Positions 57,041 through 64,000 of a stretch of DNA of 64,000 bases are shown one piece after another. Under the pieces are notes generated by a model. The model had not been told where the DNA came from and did not search any database. It saw only the letters and a list, made by a program, of their open reading frames with translations. The position numbers were made by a program, and so were the translations under genes. The stretch lies in the NCBI GenBank assembly GCA_964501335.1, contig CAZCTC010000005.1:110328-174327 (forward strand), in the 5' to 3' direction. The DNA comes from CAZCTC01 sp964501335. Lineage in GTDB: Bacteria > Chloroflexota > Anaerolineae > B4-G1 > SLSP01. Every line of letters begins with the position of its first letter. Position 1 is the stretch's first letter.

Positions 57041-57835
57041 TTGAACGATCAATCTAAAGAAACTCCGCAAGAGAAGCCGCGGGCAGAATCCCCAGAGGAA
57101 CCGAAGGAAAAAACACCACCCGCAGCTCCCCAACCGGAGAAAAAACTCAGCCCCGAAGAGCTGCAAACCCACGATGGGCAGGAAGATCGCCCGGCCTACA
57201 TCGCCTATCAGGGCAAAATCTACGATGTCTCCGGCAGTAAACTCTGGCGCAAGGGACAACATATGCGTAAGCATCAGGCCGGTCACGATCTCACCGCCGA
57301 AATCGCCGCCGCTCCCCACGGCACCAGTGTCCTCGAACGGATGCCGAGGGTCGGTGTGCTGGCCGACTTTCCGGAAAAACAGCCCGGCGAAGTGCGCGTC
57401 CGCCTGCTGGATCGCTTCTTCGACCTGCACCCTCACCCTGTCTCCGTCCATTTCCCCATCGCTTATGTAGCAGGAACAGCCATTTTACTGATCCTCTATT
57501 TCCTCACCCATAATGCACTTTTTGAAACGGTCGCCTACTATGTCCTCTGGATGGGCACGATTTTCACCCCCGTTGCCATCGCCCTGGGTACGTTGAGCTG
57601 GTGGATCAATTACAATCACGTCCTGACCCTCTACTTCAAACTCAAAATCAGCCTCTCGCTCCTCCTCTTCCTGCTCGGAGCCGGCGCGCTCTGGTTGCGC
57701 ACCGCCAACCCCACCCTTCTCATCTATCGGGAGCCGTTAACCTGGCTCTATATCGGGCTGGTCGGCGCCATGGTCATCCTCGTCTCCGCCCTGGGCTGGA
57801 TTGGAGCCCGGATTCTCTTCCCCAAACGCAAATAG
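57041..57835 (+). CDS. Cytochrome b5-like domain fused to a DUF2231 membrane domain
   Basis: This 264-residue protein starts at TTG 57041 after AAGGAG. A Lys/Glu/Pro-rich arm (~1-45) leads to a cytochrome b5-like haem/steroid-binding domain (~50-108: PAYIAYQGKIYDVSGSKLW, GQHMRKHQAGHDLT), in which His residues could hold haem. The second half is DUF2231: LHPHPVSVHFPIAYVAGTAI with four helices. Both domain types are found beside respiratory genes but fusion is less common. It may be a redox side-arm or haem carrier of the oxidase; function is inferred. Confidence 0.82.
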   Translation: MNDQSKETPQEKPRAESPEEPKEKTPPAAPQPEKKLSPEELQTHDGQEDRPAYIAYQGKIYDVSGSKLWRKGQHMRKHQAGHDLTAEIAAAPHGTSVLERMPRVGVLADFPEKQPGEVRVRLLDRFFDLHPHPVSVHFPIAYVAGTAILLILYFLTHNALFETVAYYVLWMGTIFTPVAIALGTLSWWINYNHVLTLYFKLKISLSLLLFLLGAGALWLRTANPTLLIYREPLTWLYIGLVGAMVILVSALGWIGARILFPKRK

Positions 57836-57838
57836 CCC

Positions 57839-58702
57839 ATGTCGATCAAATCGCTCTTTCTGCACCTCCGACTGCACTGGCAACTCATTCTGATGCCCCT
57901 TTTCCTGTGGGGCTTTATCCTTTCCGGCGCCGGCTTCACCTCTCTGTTCTGGCAGGCTCTTTTTATCTTTCACCTTCTCTTCTATGGTGGAGCCACCGCC
58001 CTTAATTCCTATTTCGATAAAGATGAAGGTCCTGTAGGCGGTCTCTGGAATCCCCCCGCCGTGACCCGCGAGCTGCTCATCTTCGCCGTCGCTCTGCAAC
58101 TGATCGGACTGATCTGGATCGGCTGGCTGAGCCGCCCTTTACTCTTCCTGGCCCTGCCTATGGGCCTTCTCGGCAATGCCTACTCCATCCCCGGCATCCG
58201 CCTTAAAGCCCATCCCTGGACCAGCCTGCTCGCCGTCGGGATCGGCCAGGGCCTGGGTGGAATGCTCGCCGGCTGGCTCACCGGCACCGAATCGTGGGCC
58301 TCCGTACTCACTCCCATCCCCTTGCTCGGCGGAACGGTCGCCCTGTTGATCATCCTGGGATTTTATCCTTTAACCCAGGTCTACCAGCGAATTGAAGATG
58401 CCCGACGAGGTGATATCACCTTCGCCGTCTATTGGGGCAAACGGACTTTTGATTTCTCCATGCTCTTTATCGCCCTGGCCGCCCTCCCGCTCATTCCTCT
58501 GCTGCTTCAACTGCAAACCCCGGGGCTGCTTTTTTTGATCCTGCCCGGCCTCCTGGGCATGATCGCCTGGATTGCCCGCTGGAAAAGCCGCTTCGCCGAC
58601 GAACAGATCCATGAAAATTACACGCAACTGATGCGGCTGAGTTACCTGATGACCGCCGTTTTACTCCTTCTTTTCGGTTGGCAATTTTCGCAGCGGCTCT
58701 AA
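57839..58702 (+). CDS. UbiA-superfamily prenyltransferase
   Basis: This 287-residue membrane enzyme has nine helices. Asp-rich motif 1 is NSYFDKDEGP (~57-66) and motif 2 is YQRIEDARRGD (~183-193). The surrounding sequence is not that of haem O synthase (CtaB), whose NxxxDRxxD and RTRxRP motifs are absent. UbiA enzymes attach polyprenyl chains to aromatic rings; with the adjacent geranylgeranyl-reductase-like gene it may modify a quinone or a haem side chain. It starts 3 bases after the previous gene. Confidence 0.82.
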   Translation: MSIKSLFLHLRLHWQLILMPLFLWGFILSGAGFTSLFWQALFIFHLLFYGGATALNSYFDKDEGPVGGLWNPPAVTRELLIFAVALQLIGLIWIGWLSRPLLFLALPMGLLGNAYSIPGIRLKAHPWTSLLAVGIGQGLGGMLAGWLTGTESWASVLTPIPLLGGTVALLIILGFYPLTQVYQRIEDARRGDITFAVYWGKRTFDFSMLFIALAALPLIPLLLQLQTPGLLFLILPGLLGMIAWIARWKSRFADEQIHENYTQLMRLSYLMTAVLLLLFGWQFSQRL

Positions 58703-58715
58703 AGCCTGAAAACTT

Positions 58716-59717
58716 ATGAAAAATTTTATTATTCCATCCCTTCTCACCATTGTCTTAACGATTATTCTGAGCCTTTACCTGATCCAACTGCCCTTTATGC
58801 CGGAACTGGCCAGCCAACAGGGCGGCGCGACCGATGCTCTGCTACGCCCCCTCTACATCATGACCGCTTTTTTCTTCTCGCTCGTCGTCTCATTCCTGGG
58901 CTATAGCCTGATCGTCTTCCGTCGCCGGCCGGGAGATATCGGCGACGCCCACCCTTTCTATAACAACAACCTCCTGGAGGTCGTCTGGACAGCCGTCCCC
59001 CTGTTCATCGTTCTGGGACTCGCCGTCTACGGGGCCAAAGAGCTGATCGCCATCAACCACCCCCCCCCACATCAGGAAGAAATAATCGTCAATGTCGATG
59101 CCTTTCAATGGGGCTGGAGCTTTTACTATCCCAATACCAATATCACTTCACCCAAACTCTACCTGCCGGTCAACCAGCCCATCCGCTTCCGGGTAACGAC
59201 TCGCGATGTCAATCACTCCTTCTGGATTCCGGAATTCCGGCTTAAAATCGACGCCATCCCCGGAAAAACCAACGAGCTGCGAATTACCCCCACTCAGGTC
59301 GGCACCTATACAATCCACTGCGCCGAACTCTGCGGTACTGCCCACGCTTTTATGATGGCAGACGCCATCGTCGTACAGCCGGAAGAATTCCAATCCTGGA
59401 TGCAAAGCCAGCAGATGATCCAAAATCAGGGCGATACGGCTACCGCCCTGGCGCAACAATCCAGCTGCCTGGGCTGCCATTCCACAGACGGCAGCAGAAT
59501 GGCCGGCCCTACCTTCAAAGGGCTCTACCAAAGTCAGGTATCCCTGGAAGACGGGCAAACGGTCGGTGCCGACGACGATTATCTCCATCGCTCCATCGTC
59601 GATCCCGAAGCCCAGATCGTCCAGGGCTTTCCCAATATCATGCCCAAAAACTTTGGACAGCTGCTTTCCGAAGCCCAAATTCAGACCTTGATTGAATACA
59701 TTAAGGGGGTGAAATAA
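58716..59717 (+). CDS. coxB: Cytochrome c oxidase subunit II with fused cytochrome c
   Basis: This 333-residue protein has two N-terminal helices (~5-25 and ~45-68), then the CuA cupredoxin domain with His167 (VNHSFW), Cys202 and Cys206 (HCAELCG), His210 and a Met at 213-214, and finally a haem c site CLGCH at 251-255 with a C-terminal cytochrome c fold. The fusion makes a caa3-type oxidase that accepts electrons through the haem c. ATG 58716 lies 13 bases after the UbiA gene. Confidence 0.94.
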   Translation: MKNFIIPSLLTIVLTIILSLYLIQLPFMPELASQQGGATDALLRPLYIMTAFFFSLVVSFLGYSLIVFRRRPGDIGDAHPFYNNNLLEVVWTAVPLFIVLGLAVYGAKELIAINHPPPHQEEIIVNVDAFQWGWSFYYPNTNITSPKLYLPVNQPIRFRVTTRDVNHSFWIPEFRLKIDAIPGKTNELRITPTQVGTYTIHCAELCGTAHAFMMADAIVVQPEEFQSWMQSQQMIQNQGDTATALAQQSSCLGCHSTDGSRMAGPTFKGLYQSQVSLEDGQTVGADDDYLHRSIVDPEAQIVQGFPNIMPKNFGQLLSEAQIQTLIEYIKGVK

Positions 59718-59722
59718 ATCCC

Positions 59723-60937
59723 ATGAAAAACGATTATGATCTGATCATCGCCGGAGCCGGGATCGCCGGCAGCGGCAGCGCCCTGGCCCTGGCGCCGGAC
59801 GGTTACCGCATCCTCTTGCTCGATCGAGAAATCTTCCCGCGCCACAAACCCTGCGGCGAAGGATTGATGCCCCAAGGGGCCGATATTCTGGAAAAATTCG
59901 GCGTTCTACCGGAACTGCTAAACCAGGGTGCCGTCCCTATCCATGGACTGAAATTCCACAGCCGGGCCGGAATTGTCGCAGCCGCCGGCTTTCCACCTCA
60001 TCCCGACGGTCGGCCGGCCCATGGCATCGTTATGCGCCGCTATGAACTCGACAACCTCCTGCTCCAACGCGCCGCAACCGTCCCCAACGTGACCCTCCGT
60101 CAGGGCTTCCATGTCACCGAGGCCCTGGAAGAAAACGGCGTTATCCGTGGCATCCGGGGGCACTCCGCGGACGGCCCTCTCGAAGAAATCCGGGCCCCCT
60201 TGACCCTGGGCACCGACGGGCCGCTTTCCGTCTTCCACAAAGTAACCGGCATCGTCAAACTACCGGCCTCCCGCAAACGGTACGGGCTCTCCGGCCATCT
60301 GCGCGGCGTGACCAGAACGACCGATCAGATCGAAATCTACCATCAAAACGGCTATGAACTCTACCTCGCCCCGGCCAACGCCGGACTGACCCTGGTCGCC
60401 GTGTTGCTCGAAGAAGCCGCCATCAAAAGCCATCCCGGCAAACTGATCGACCATTACCTGGATTTTCTACGGGAAACTCCCGGCTTTGCCCCTCGAATCA
60501 TCGATGCCGAATTGATTCCCCCGGTGGGAGCCCGCGGACCGCTGGCTTTTACCGTCACACCGGTCTATCGCCCGGGACTGCTCCTGCTGGGCGACAGCGC
60601 CGGCTTCCTCGATCCCATCACCGGCGAAGGCATGACGCTGGCGCTCAAATGCGTCATGGCGGCCCAACCCATCATTCGTGCCGCCTTTGAGCGCGACGAC
60701 TTCAGTGAATCTCAACTCGCGCCCTATGCCGCCGCCCGGGAAGCGCTGATCCAGGATATCTGGCAGCTGACATCGATGATGCTGGAACTCAACCATTTTG
60801 AATGGATTGCAGATCGTGCCATCCAACATCTAAGCCATGATCCGGCGCTCTTTCAAAAATTGCTCGGCATCGTTACCGGCACCCAACGTTATCATGATTT
60901 CACCCTCAAAGATCGGCTTGCTCTGGGACTGGGATAA
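59723..60937 (+). CDS. FAD-dependent geranylgeranyl-reductase-like flavoprotein
   Basis: This 404-residue flavoprotein starts with the Rossmann motif (DLIIAGAGIAGSGSALALA) and has PRHKPCGEGLMPQG, the GTDGPLSVF site (usually GADG) and LGDSAGFLDPITGEGM. This matches the geranylgeranyl reductase/aromatic hydroxylase group. It sits between coxB and coxA, which is unusual; reduction of isoprenoid chains of quinones or haem-derived groups made by the UbiA-type enzyme next door is the obvious hypothesis. It starts 5 bases after coxB. Confidence 0.86.
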   Translation: MKNDYDLIIAGAGIAGSGSALALAPDGYRILLLDREIFPRHKPCGEGLMPQGADILEKFGVLPELLNQGAVPIHGLKFHSRAGIVAAAGFPPHPDGRPAHGIVMRRYELDNLLLQRAATVPNVTLRQGFHVTEALEENGVIRGIRGHSADGPLEEIRAPLTLGTDGPLSVFHKVTGIVKLPASRKRYGLSGHLRGVTRTTDQIEIYHQNGYELYLAPANAGLTLVAVLLEEAAIKSHPGKLIDHYLDFLRETPGFAPRIIDAELIPPVGARGPLAFTVTPVYRPGLLLLGDSAGFLDPITGEGMTLALKCVMAAQPIIRAAFERDDFSESQLAPYAAAREALIQDIWQLTSMMLELNHFEWIADRAIQHLSHDPALFQKLLGIVTGTQRYHDFTLKDRLALGLG

Positions 60938-60941
60938 AAAC

Positions 60942-60980
60942 TTTATTTTTTCGCGCGCCTTTGGCGCGCGAAAAAATAAA
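60942..60980 (+). terminator. Free-standing TTCGCGCG hairpin 3, between the flavoprotein and coxA
   Basis: Perfect 18-bp stem TTTATTTTTTCGCGCGCC (60942-60959) with its complement at 60963-60980, loop TTT. With A/T outer arms it could reduce readthrough into coxA or stabilise mRNA ends. The core is shared with 6648 and 45756. Confidence 0.65.
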
Positions 60981-61002
60981 ATCAAATAAGGAGGCTCCCC
61001 CC

Positions 61003-62850
61003 ATGCTTCACTTTCTCAAAACCGGCTTGGTCCGGGGATTGCTCACCGCCCCGTTGGCCTTCGCCCTCGGAGCCGGTCTCGTCGCTCTGATCCGCAGATT
61101 CCTCGGTCTCAACCCACTTTTTGCGCCTGGGCCCGTAACCGCCGTCGGCGCCGTCTTCAGTGTACCGGGCTTTCTGATCGGTGTGGGAGCTTTCAACGAT
61201 TGGCTCCGCTGGACCCGCGGGATTCCGGCTGCTCCGCCGGCACCCCCTGAAGTCACCCCCTACTGGCTGCGTTTTTTTAACTTTGACCCCAACCACAAGG
61301 TCATCGGCATCCAATACATCGTGACCGGGCTGATTGTCATGTCGATCGCCGGCGGCATCGCCCTGGCTATGCGCGCCGAACTTTCCCTGCCCGGGCTCCA
61401 GGTTCTCAGTGCCGACGGCTACAACACCGCCTTGAGCCTCCACGGCATCCTGATGATCTACATCATCCTGGTCAATGTGGCCGGCCTGGGCAATTACCTC
61501 GTCCCTCTGATGCTGGGCATCCAGGATATGGCCTTTCCCCGACTCAATGCCCTATCTTTCTGGCTGACCCCTCCCGCCGGCGTGATGGTCCTCAGCAGCA
61601 TCGCCGCCGGCGGCTTCAACACTGGCTGGACCGGCTACCCGCCCCTGGGGCTTCAGGCCCCGCTCGGTATCCAGTTCTTCTATCTCGGAGTCTTCTTCCT
61701 GGGCTTCTCTTCCATCATCGGATCGGTCAACTTCCTGACTACGATCCTCAAACTCCGCGCCCCCGGCATGACCCTTTTCCGCATGCCGATTTTCGTCTGG
61801 GGCATCCTCTCCACCGCCATCATCCAGCTGATCGCCACGCAATTTATCGCTATGGCCTTTTTGATGGTCGTCATCGAACGCCTGCTGGGAATCTCTTTCT
61901 TTAATCCAGCCGGCGGCGGCAGCGCGATCCTCTTCCAACACATCTTCTGGTTCTATTCCCATCCCGTCGTCTATGTCTTCGTCCTGCCCGGATTCGGCAT
62001 CATCAGCGAACTGCTGCCGGTCTTCGCCCGCAAACCGCTCTTCGGCTATCAATGGATCGCCCTCTCCAGCATGGCCATCGCCATCATGGGCTTCCTCGTC
62101 TGGGCTCACCACATGTTCGCCACCGGCCTGGGCACCTCACTAAGCCTGGTCTTCATGATCAGCACACTGCTGGTCTCCATCCCTACCGGCGTCAAAATCT
62201 TCAGCTGGCTGGCCACGATCTGGGGCGGCAAACTCAGCTTTGAACCGCCGCTTCTTTTCACCGTCGGCGCGATCTTCATCTTCCTGCTGGGCGGCCTGAC
62301 CGGCCCCTTTCTCGCCCTGGTCCCCGTCGATCTCTACCTGACCGAAACCTACTGGGTCGTAGCCCATTTCCACCAGACCATGTTTGGAGGCTTCGTCTTC
62401 CCCTTTGTTGCCGCCATCTATTTCTGGTTCCCCAAAATGACCGGCTATCGCACCAGTGAAAGGCTCGGACAGATAAACTTTATCCTGCTCCTGGTCGGCT
62501 TCCTGATGCAAAGCCTCTTTATGTACCGGATTGGACTCAGCGGCATGTTGCGTCGGGTCGTCGATTACATTCCTCAACCCAATTTCACCGAATTCAACAT
62601 CCTCATTTCAATCGGCGGCACCCTCGTCGGCCTCTCCTTCCTCGTCTTTTTCATCAATATCGTCCGCAGCCTGATCCTGAAAATCCCGGCCCCGGCCAAT
62701 CCCTGGAATGCCCGCTCCCCGGAATGGCAGATTTCCTCTCCGCCTCCCGAAGAAAACTACCCGGTTCTGCCTCGTGTCGTCAATGGCCCCTACGACTACG
62801 GCGTCCCGGGTTCAACCTATATCCATTTCGATAAACCTGAAGGGCATTAA
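61003..62850 (+). CDS. coxA: Cytochrome c oxidase subunit I, A2-type
   Basis: This 615-residue haem-copper oxidase core starts at ATG 61003 (AAGGAGG upstream). It has an extra N-terminal region of two helices before the standard twelve. Haem a His147 (SLHGILM), CuB His320 in YSHPVVY, His369-His370 (WAHHMF), and haem a3 His457/haem a His455 (VAHFHQTMFGG) are all in place. The D-channel glutamate of A1 enzymes (HPEVY) is replaced: YSHPVVY is the diagnostic A2 form, where Tyr-Ser take over. It belongs with coxB, coxC and the small subunit. Confidence 0.95.
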   Translation: MLHFLKTGLVRGLLTAPLAFALGAGLVALIRRFLGLNPLFAPGPVTAVGAVFSVPGFLIGVGAFNDWLRWTRGIPAAPPAPPEVTPYWLRFFNFDPNHKVIGIQYIVTGLIVMSIAGGIALAMRAELSLPGLQVLSADGYNTALSLHGILMIYIILVNVAGLGNYLVPLMLGIQDMAFPRLNALSFWLTPPAGVMVLSSIAAGGFNTGWTGYPPLGLQAPLGIQFFYLGVFFLGFSSIIGSVNFLTTILKLRAPGMTLFRMPIFVWGILSTAIIQLIATQFIAMAFLMVVIERLLGISFFNPAGGGSAILFQHIFWFYSHPVVYVFVLPGFGIISELLPVFARKPLFGYQWIALSSMAIAIMGFLVWAHHMFATGLGTSLSLVFMISTLLVSIPTGVKIFSWLATIWGGKLSFEPPLLFTVGAIFIFLLGGLTGPFLALVPVDLYLTETYWVVAHFHQTMFGGFVFPFVAAIYFWFPKMTGYRTSERLGQINFILLLVGFLMQSLFMYRIGLSGMLRRVVDYIPQPNFTEFNILISIGGTLVGLSFLVFFINIVRSLILKIPAPANPWNARSPEWQISSPPPEENYPVLPRVVNGPYDYGVPGSTYIHFDKPEGH

Positions 62851-62857
62851 ATTAAAA

Positions 62858-63172
62858 ATGGAACGCTCGTCAGAACCTCTTCATATTTCCGGTTACCGGG
62901 TCTTCCTGGCTTTGATCGGCCTGACCTTGATAGAATACTGGATCGCAGCCCTGGCCGAAGGCCCGATCCCCTATCCGGTCCTTTGCGGGCTGTTGGCCCC
63001 CATCACCTGGATTGCCATCCTGGTCAACGACAACCCGTTGCCTTTTCTGGGATTGATCGCCGTCTTCAAAGCCGCCCTGGTGCTTCGTTACTTCATGCAC
63101 ATCACCCACCTCTGGCAGCTAGGCCCCACGGCCGTACAGAGACACCCCCTCGAAAAAGGAACGAACCCATGA
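62858..63172 (+). CDS. coxD: Small cytochrome c oxidase subunit (subunit IV-like)
   Basis: This protein of 104 residues has three short membrane segments (YRVFLALIGLTLIEYWIAAL; PVLCGLLAPITWIAILV; LIAVFKAALVLRYFMHI). FKAALVLRYFMHI matches the prokaryotic subunit IV family, which has no cofactor. ATG 62858 lies 7 bases after coxA, and its stop overlaps the coxC start. The longer frame upstream lies inside coxA. Confidence 0.87.
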   Translation: MERSSEPLHISGYRVFLALIGLTLIEYWIAALAEGPIPYPVLCGLLAPITWIAILVNDNPLPFLGLIAVFKAALVLRYFMHITHLWQLGPTAVQRHPLEKGTNP

Positions 63173-63750
63173 AAACCGAGACCTTCCCCGCCCATCTCAG
63201 CGAAGATCCCATAGCCCGCCTTGAATTAAACCGTATCGGGCTCTGGCTCTTCTTTCTTTCCGAAAGCATGATCTTCGTCGTCCTGTTGACCACCCGCTTT
63301 TACCTCTTCGGAGCTACCCGTCCCGACGAAATCAACCAGGGCCTGGGCTTTTTCCTCACGCTGATCCTGCTCGCCAGCAGCCTGACCGCCTACCAGGCTG
63401 AAAATGCCATCCGCCACGGCAACCATCGCCAACTGCAACAGCGACTATTAGCCACCATTGTCCTGGGCACGCTCTTTCTGGGAGGCGTGGTCGGCCTCGA
63501 ATGGCCCGAATCCTTCAAGATGGGCATCATCCCGCAATCCGGCTTTGGAATCGCCTTCTATTCCATGACCGGCATGCACGCCATCCATGTCATCAGCGGA
63601 TTGATCCTGCTGGCGCTGCTTTACCGCAATGCCCGCCGGGACGCCTACAGCCCGGACCATTATTGGGGAATCGAAGCCGGCGCCAAATACTGGCATTTTG
63701 TCGATCTGGTCTGGATCTTCTTCTACCCGGCCCTCTACCTGTTGAGATGA
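63169..63750 (+). CDS. coxC: Cytochrome c oxidase subunit III
   Basis: This 193-residue membrane protein has five helices, as in the short CoxC of caa3-type oxidases. NRIGLWLFFLSESMIFVVLL and GMHAIHVISGLILLALL are typical, and the ending YWHFVDLVWIFFYPALYLLR is the family hallmark. ATG 63169 overlaps the previous stop. It ends the respiratory operon; repeats follow. Confidence 0.95.
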   Translation: MKTETFPAHLSEDPIARLELNRIGLWLFFLSESMIFVVLLTTRFYLFGATRPDEINQGLGFFLTLILLASSLTAYQAENAIRHGNHRQLQQRLLATIVLGTLFLGGVVGLEWPESFKMGIIPQSGFGIAFYSMTGMHAIHVISGLILLALLYRNARRDAYSPDHYWGIEAGAKYWHFVDLVWIFFYPALYLLR

Positions 63751-64000
63751 AAACTATCCTGAAAATAGGCTACGCCGTGCAAAATCTCCCCGAGGGCGGC
63801 CACATCGGGCCGCCCCTACGCGAACACCGCCAATGTAGGGGCAGGTGGGCGCCCTATCGCCTGAAAACCATTTTCATTTTTCGGGGTGCCGCCCCCGGCA
63901 TGGCGTTCTGTCCTGAAAATAGGCCTCTATGGCATGGCTCCGGCTTCATAGCGTCCCGCAAATGGCCCTTTCCCCGTAAAATACGACGCGCTGGATCGGA
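63751..64000. repeat. Repeat cluster after coxC, including truncated hairpin repeat F
   Basis: No gene is visible. In order: CTATCCTGAAAATAGGC, the GGGCCGCCCCTACG...TGTAGGGG unit (63792-63841, copy 2), the CATTTTTCGGGGTGCC...GGCATGGC unit (63872-63960, copy 3), and the start of hairpin repeat F (GCGTCCCGCAAATG...ACGACGCGCTGGATCGG), cut by the window end before its stem. Confidence 0.82.

Noticed and set aside
1..64000. tRNA or rRNA genes
   Set aside because: No CCA-ended cloverleaf or rRNA motif was seen in any gap; a tRNAscan-SE run would be decisive.

Overview
The window looks like a chromosomal segment of an aerobic, Gram-negative-type member of the Chloroflexota (Anaerolineae/Caldilineae side). 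This is an inference from gene content: an alternative complex III operon joined to an A2-type haem-copper oxidase, lipoproteins and a secreted beta-helix protein ending in a YLPLVLR tail, tandem DUF4870 proteins, a complete AmmeMemoRadiSam operon, and many dispersed intergenic hairpin repeats. GC is moderately high, genes are tightly packed, and strong SD sequences with ATG, GTG or TTG starts are usual. I found no rRNA, tRNA, CRISPR array, prophage or insertion sequence.

Layout. 1-6.7 kb: the N-terminal end of a membrane protein, a CefD-like PLP enzyme and a MacB-type tripartite export operon (ATPase, permease, lipoprotein adaptor). 6.9-11 kb: a GT-C type membrane protein, a secreted parallel beta-helix protein and a lipoprotein. 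11.2-15.9 kb (minus strand): a TetR/SDR operon with a clear promoter and operator, an alpha/beta hydrolase with an extra N-terminal domain, and a MoCo-sulfurase-like aminotransferase, separated by repeats. 16-21 kb: FtsK and RadA (minus), then a Mut7-C protein. 21.2-27.5 kb: rplU-rpmA-rpmE, where L31 carries an RNA polymerase alpha-CTD-like tail; thymidine kinase with two tandem HPRTs; a large membrane protein; ParB. 27.5-34 kb: a radical SAM enzyme with a SufR-like regulator, divergent from tig-clpP, then an NDP-forming acyl-CoA synthetase. 34-41.5 kb: small membrane proteins, a SUOX-like protein lacking the molybdenum-ligand cysteine, MutM, and peroxide/sulfoxide defence genes (peroxiredoxin, rubrerythrin-like, fRMsr-like GAF), then a glycoside hydrolase. 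41.5-50.2 kb: rpsO-pnp, an AI-2E permease, the AmmeMemoRadiSam operon, tandem DUF4870 genes and a WecG-type glycosyltransferase.

50.3-63.75 kb is one long respiratory operon: ActA (pentahaem), ActB split in two (TAT-exported molybdopterin-like subunit and Fe-S subunit), ActC, ActD, ActE, a second mono-haem cytochrome c, a cytochrome b5-like/DUF2231 fusion, a UbiA-type prenyltransferase, CoxB with a fused cytochrome c domain, a geranylgeranyl-reductase-like flavoprotein, CoxA (A2-type), a small subunit IV and CoxC. Together these would oxidise menaquinol and pass electrons through c-type haems to oxygen.

The most notable observations are the L31/alpha-CTD-like fusion, a hairpin repeat family whose stems change sequence but stay self-complementary, ActE whose last ~50 residues are translated from a dispersed repeat, the Cys-to-Ser change in the SUOX-like protein, a GAAC-N4-GTTC box inside the radA promoter, and a textbook TetR operator next to a perfect promoter.
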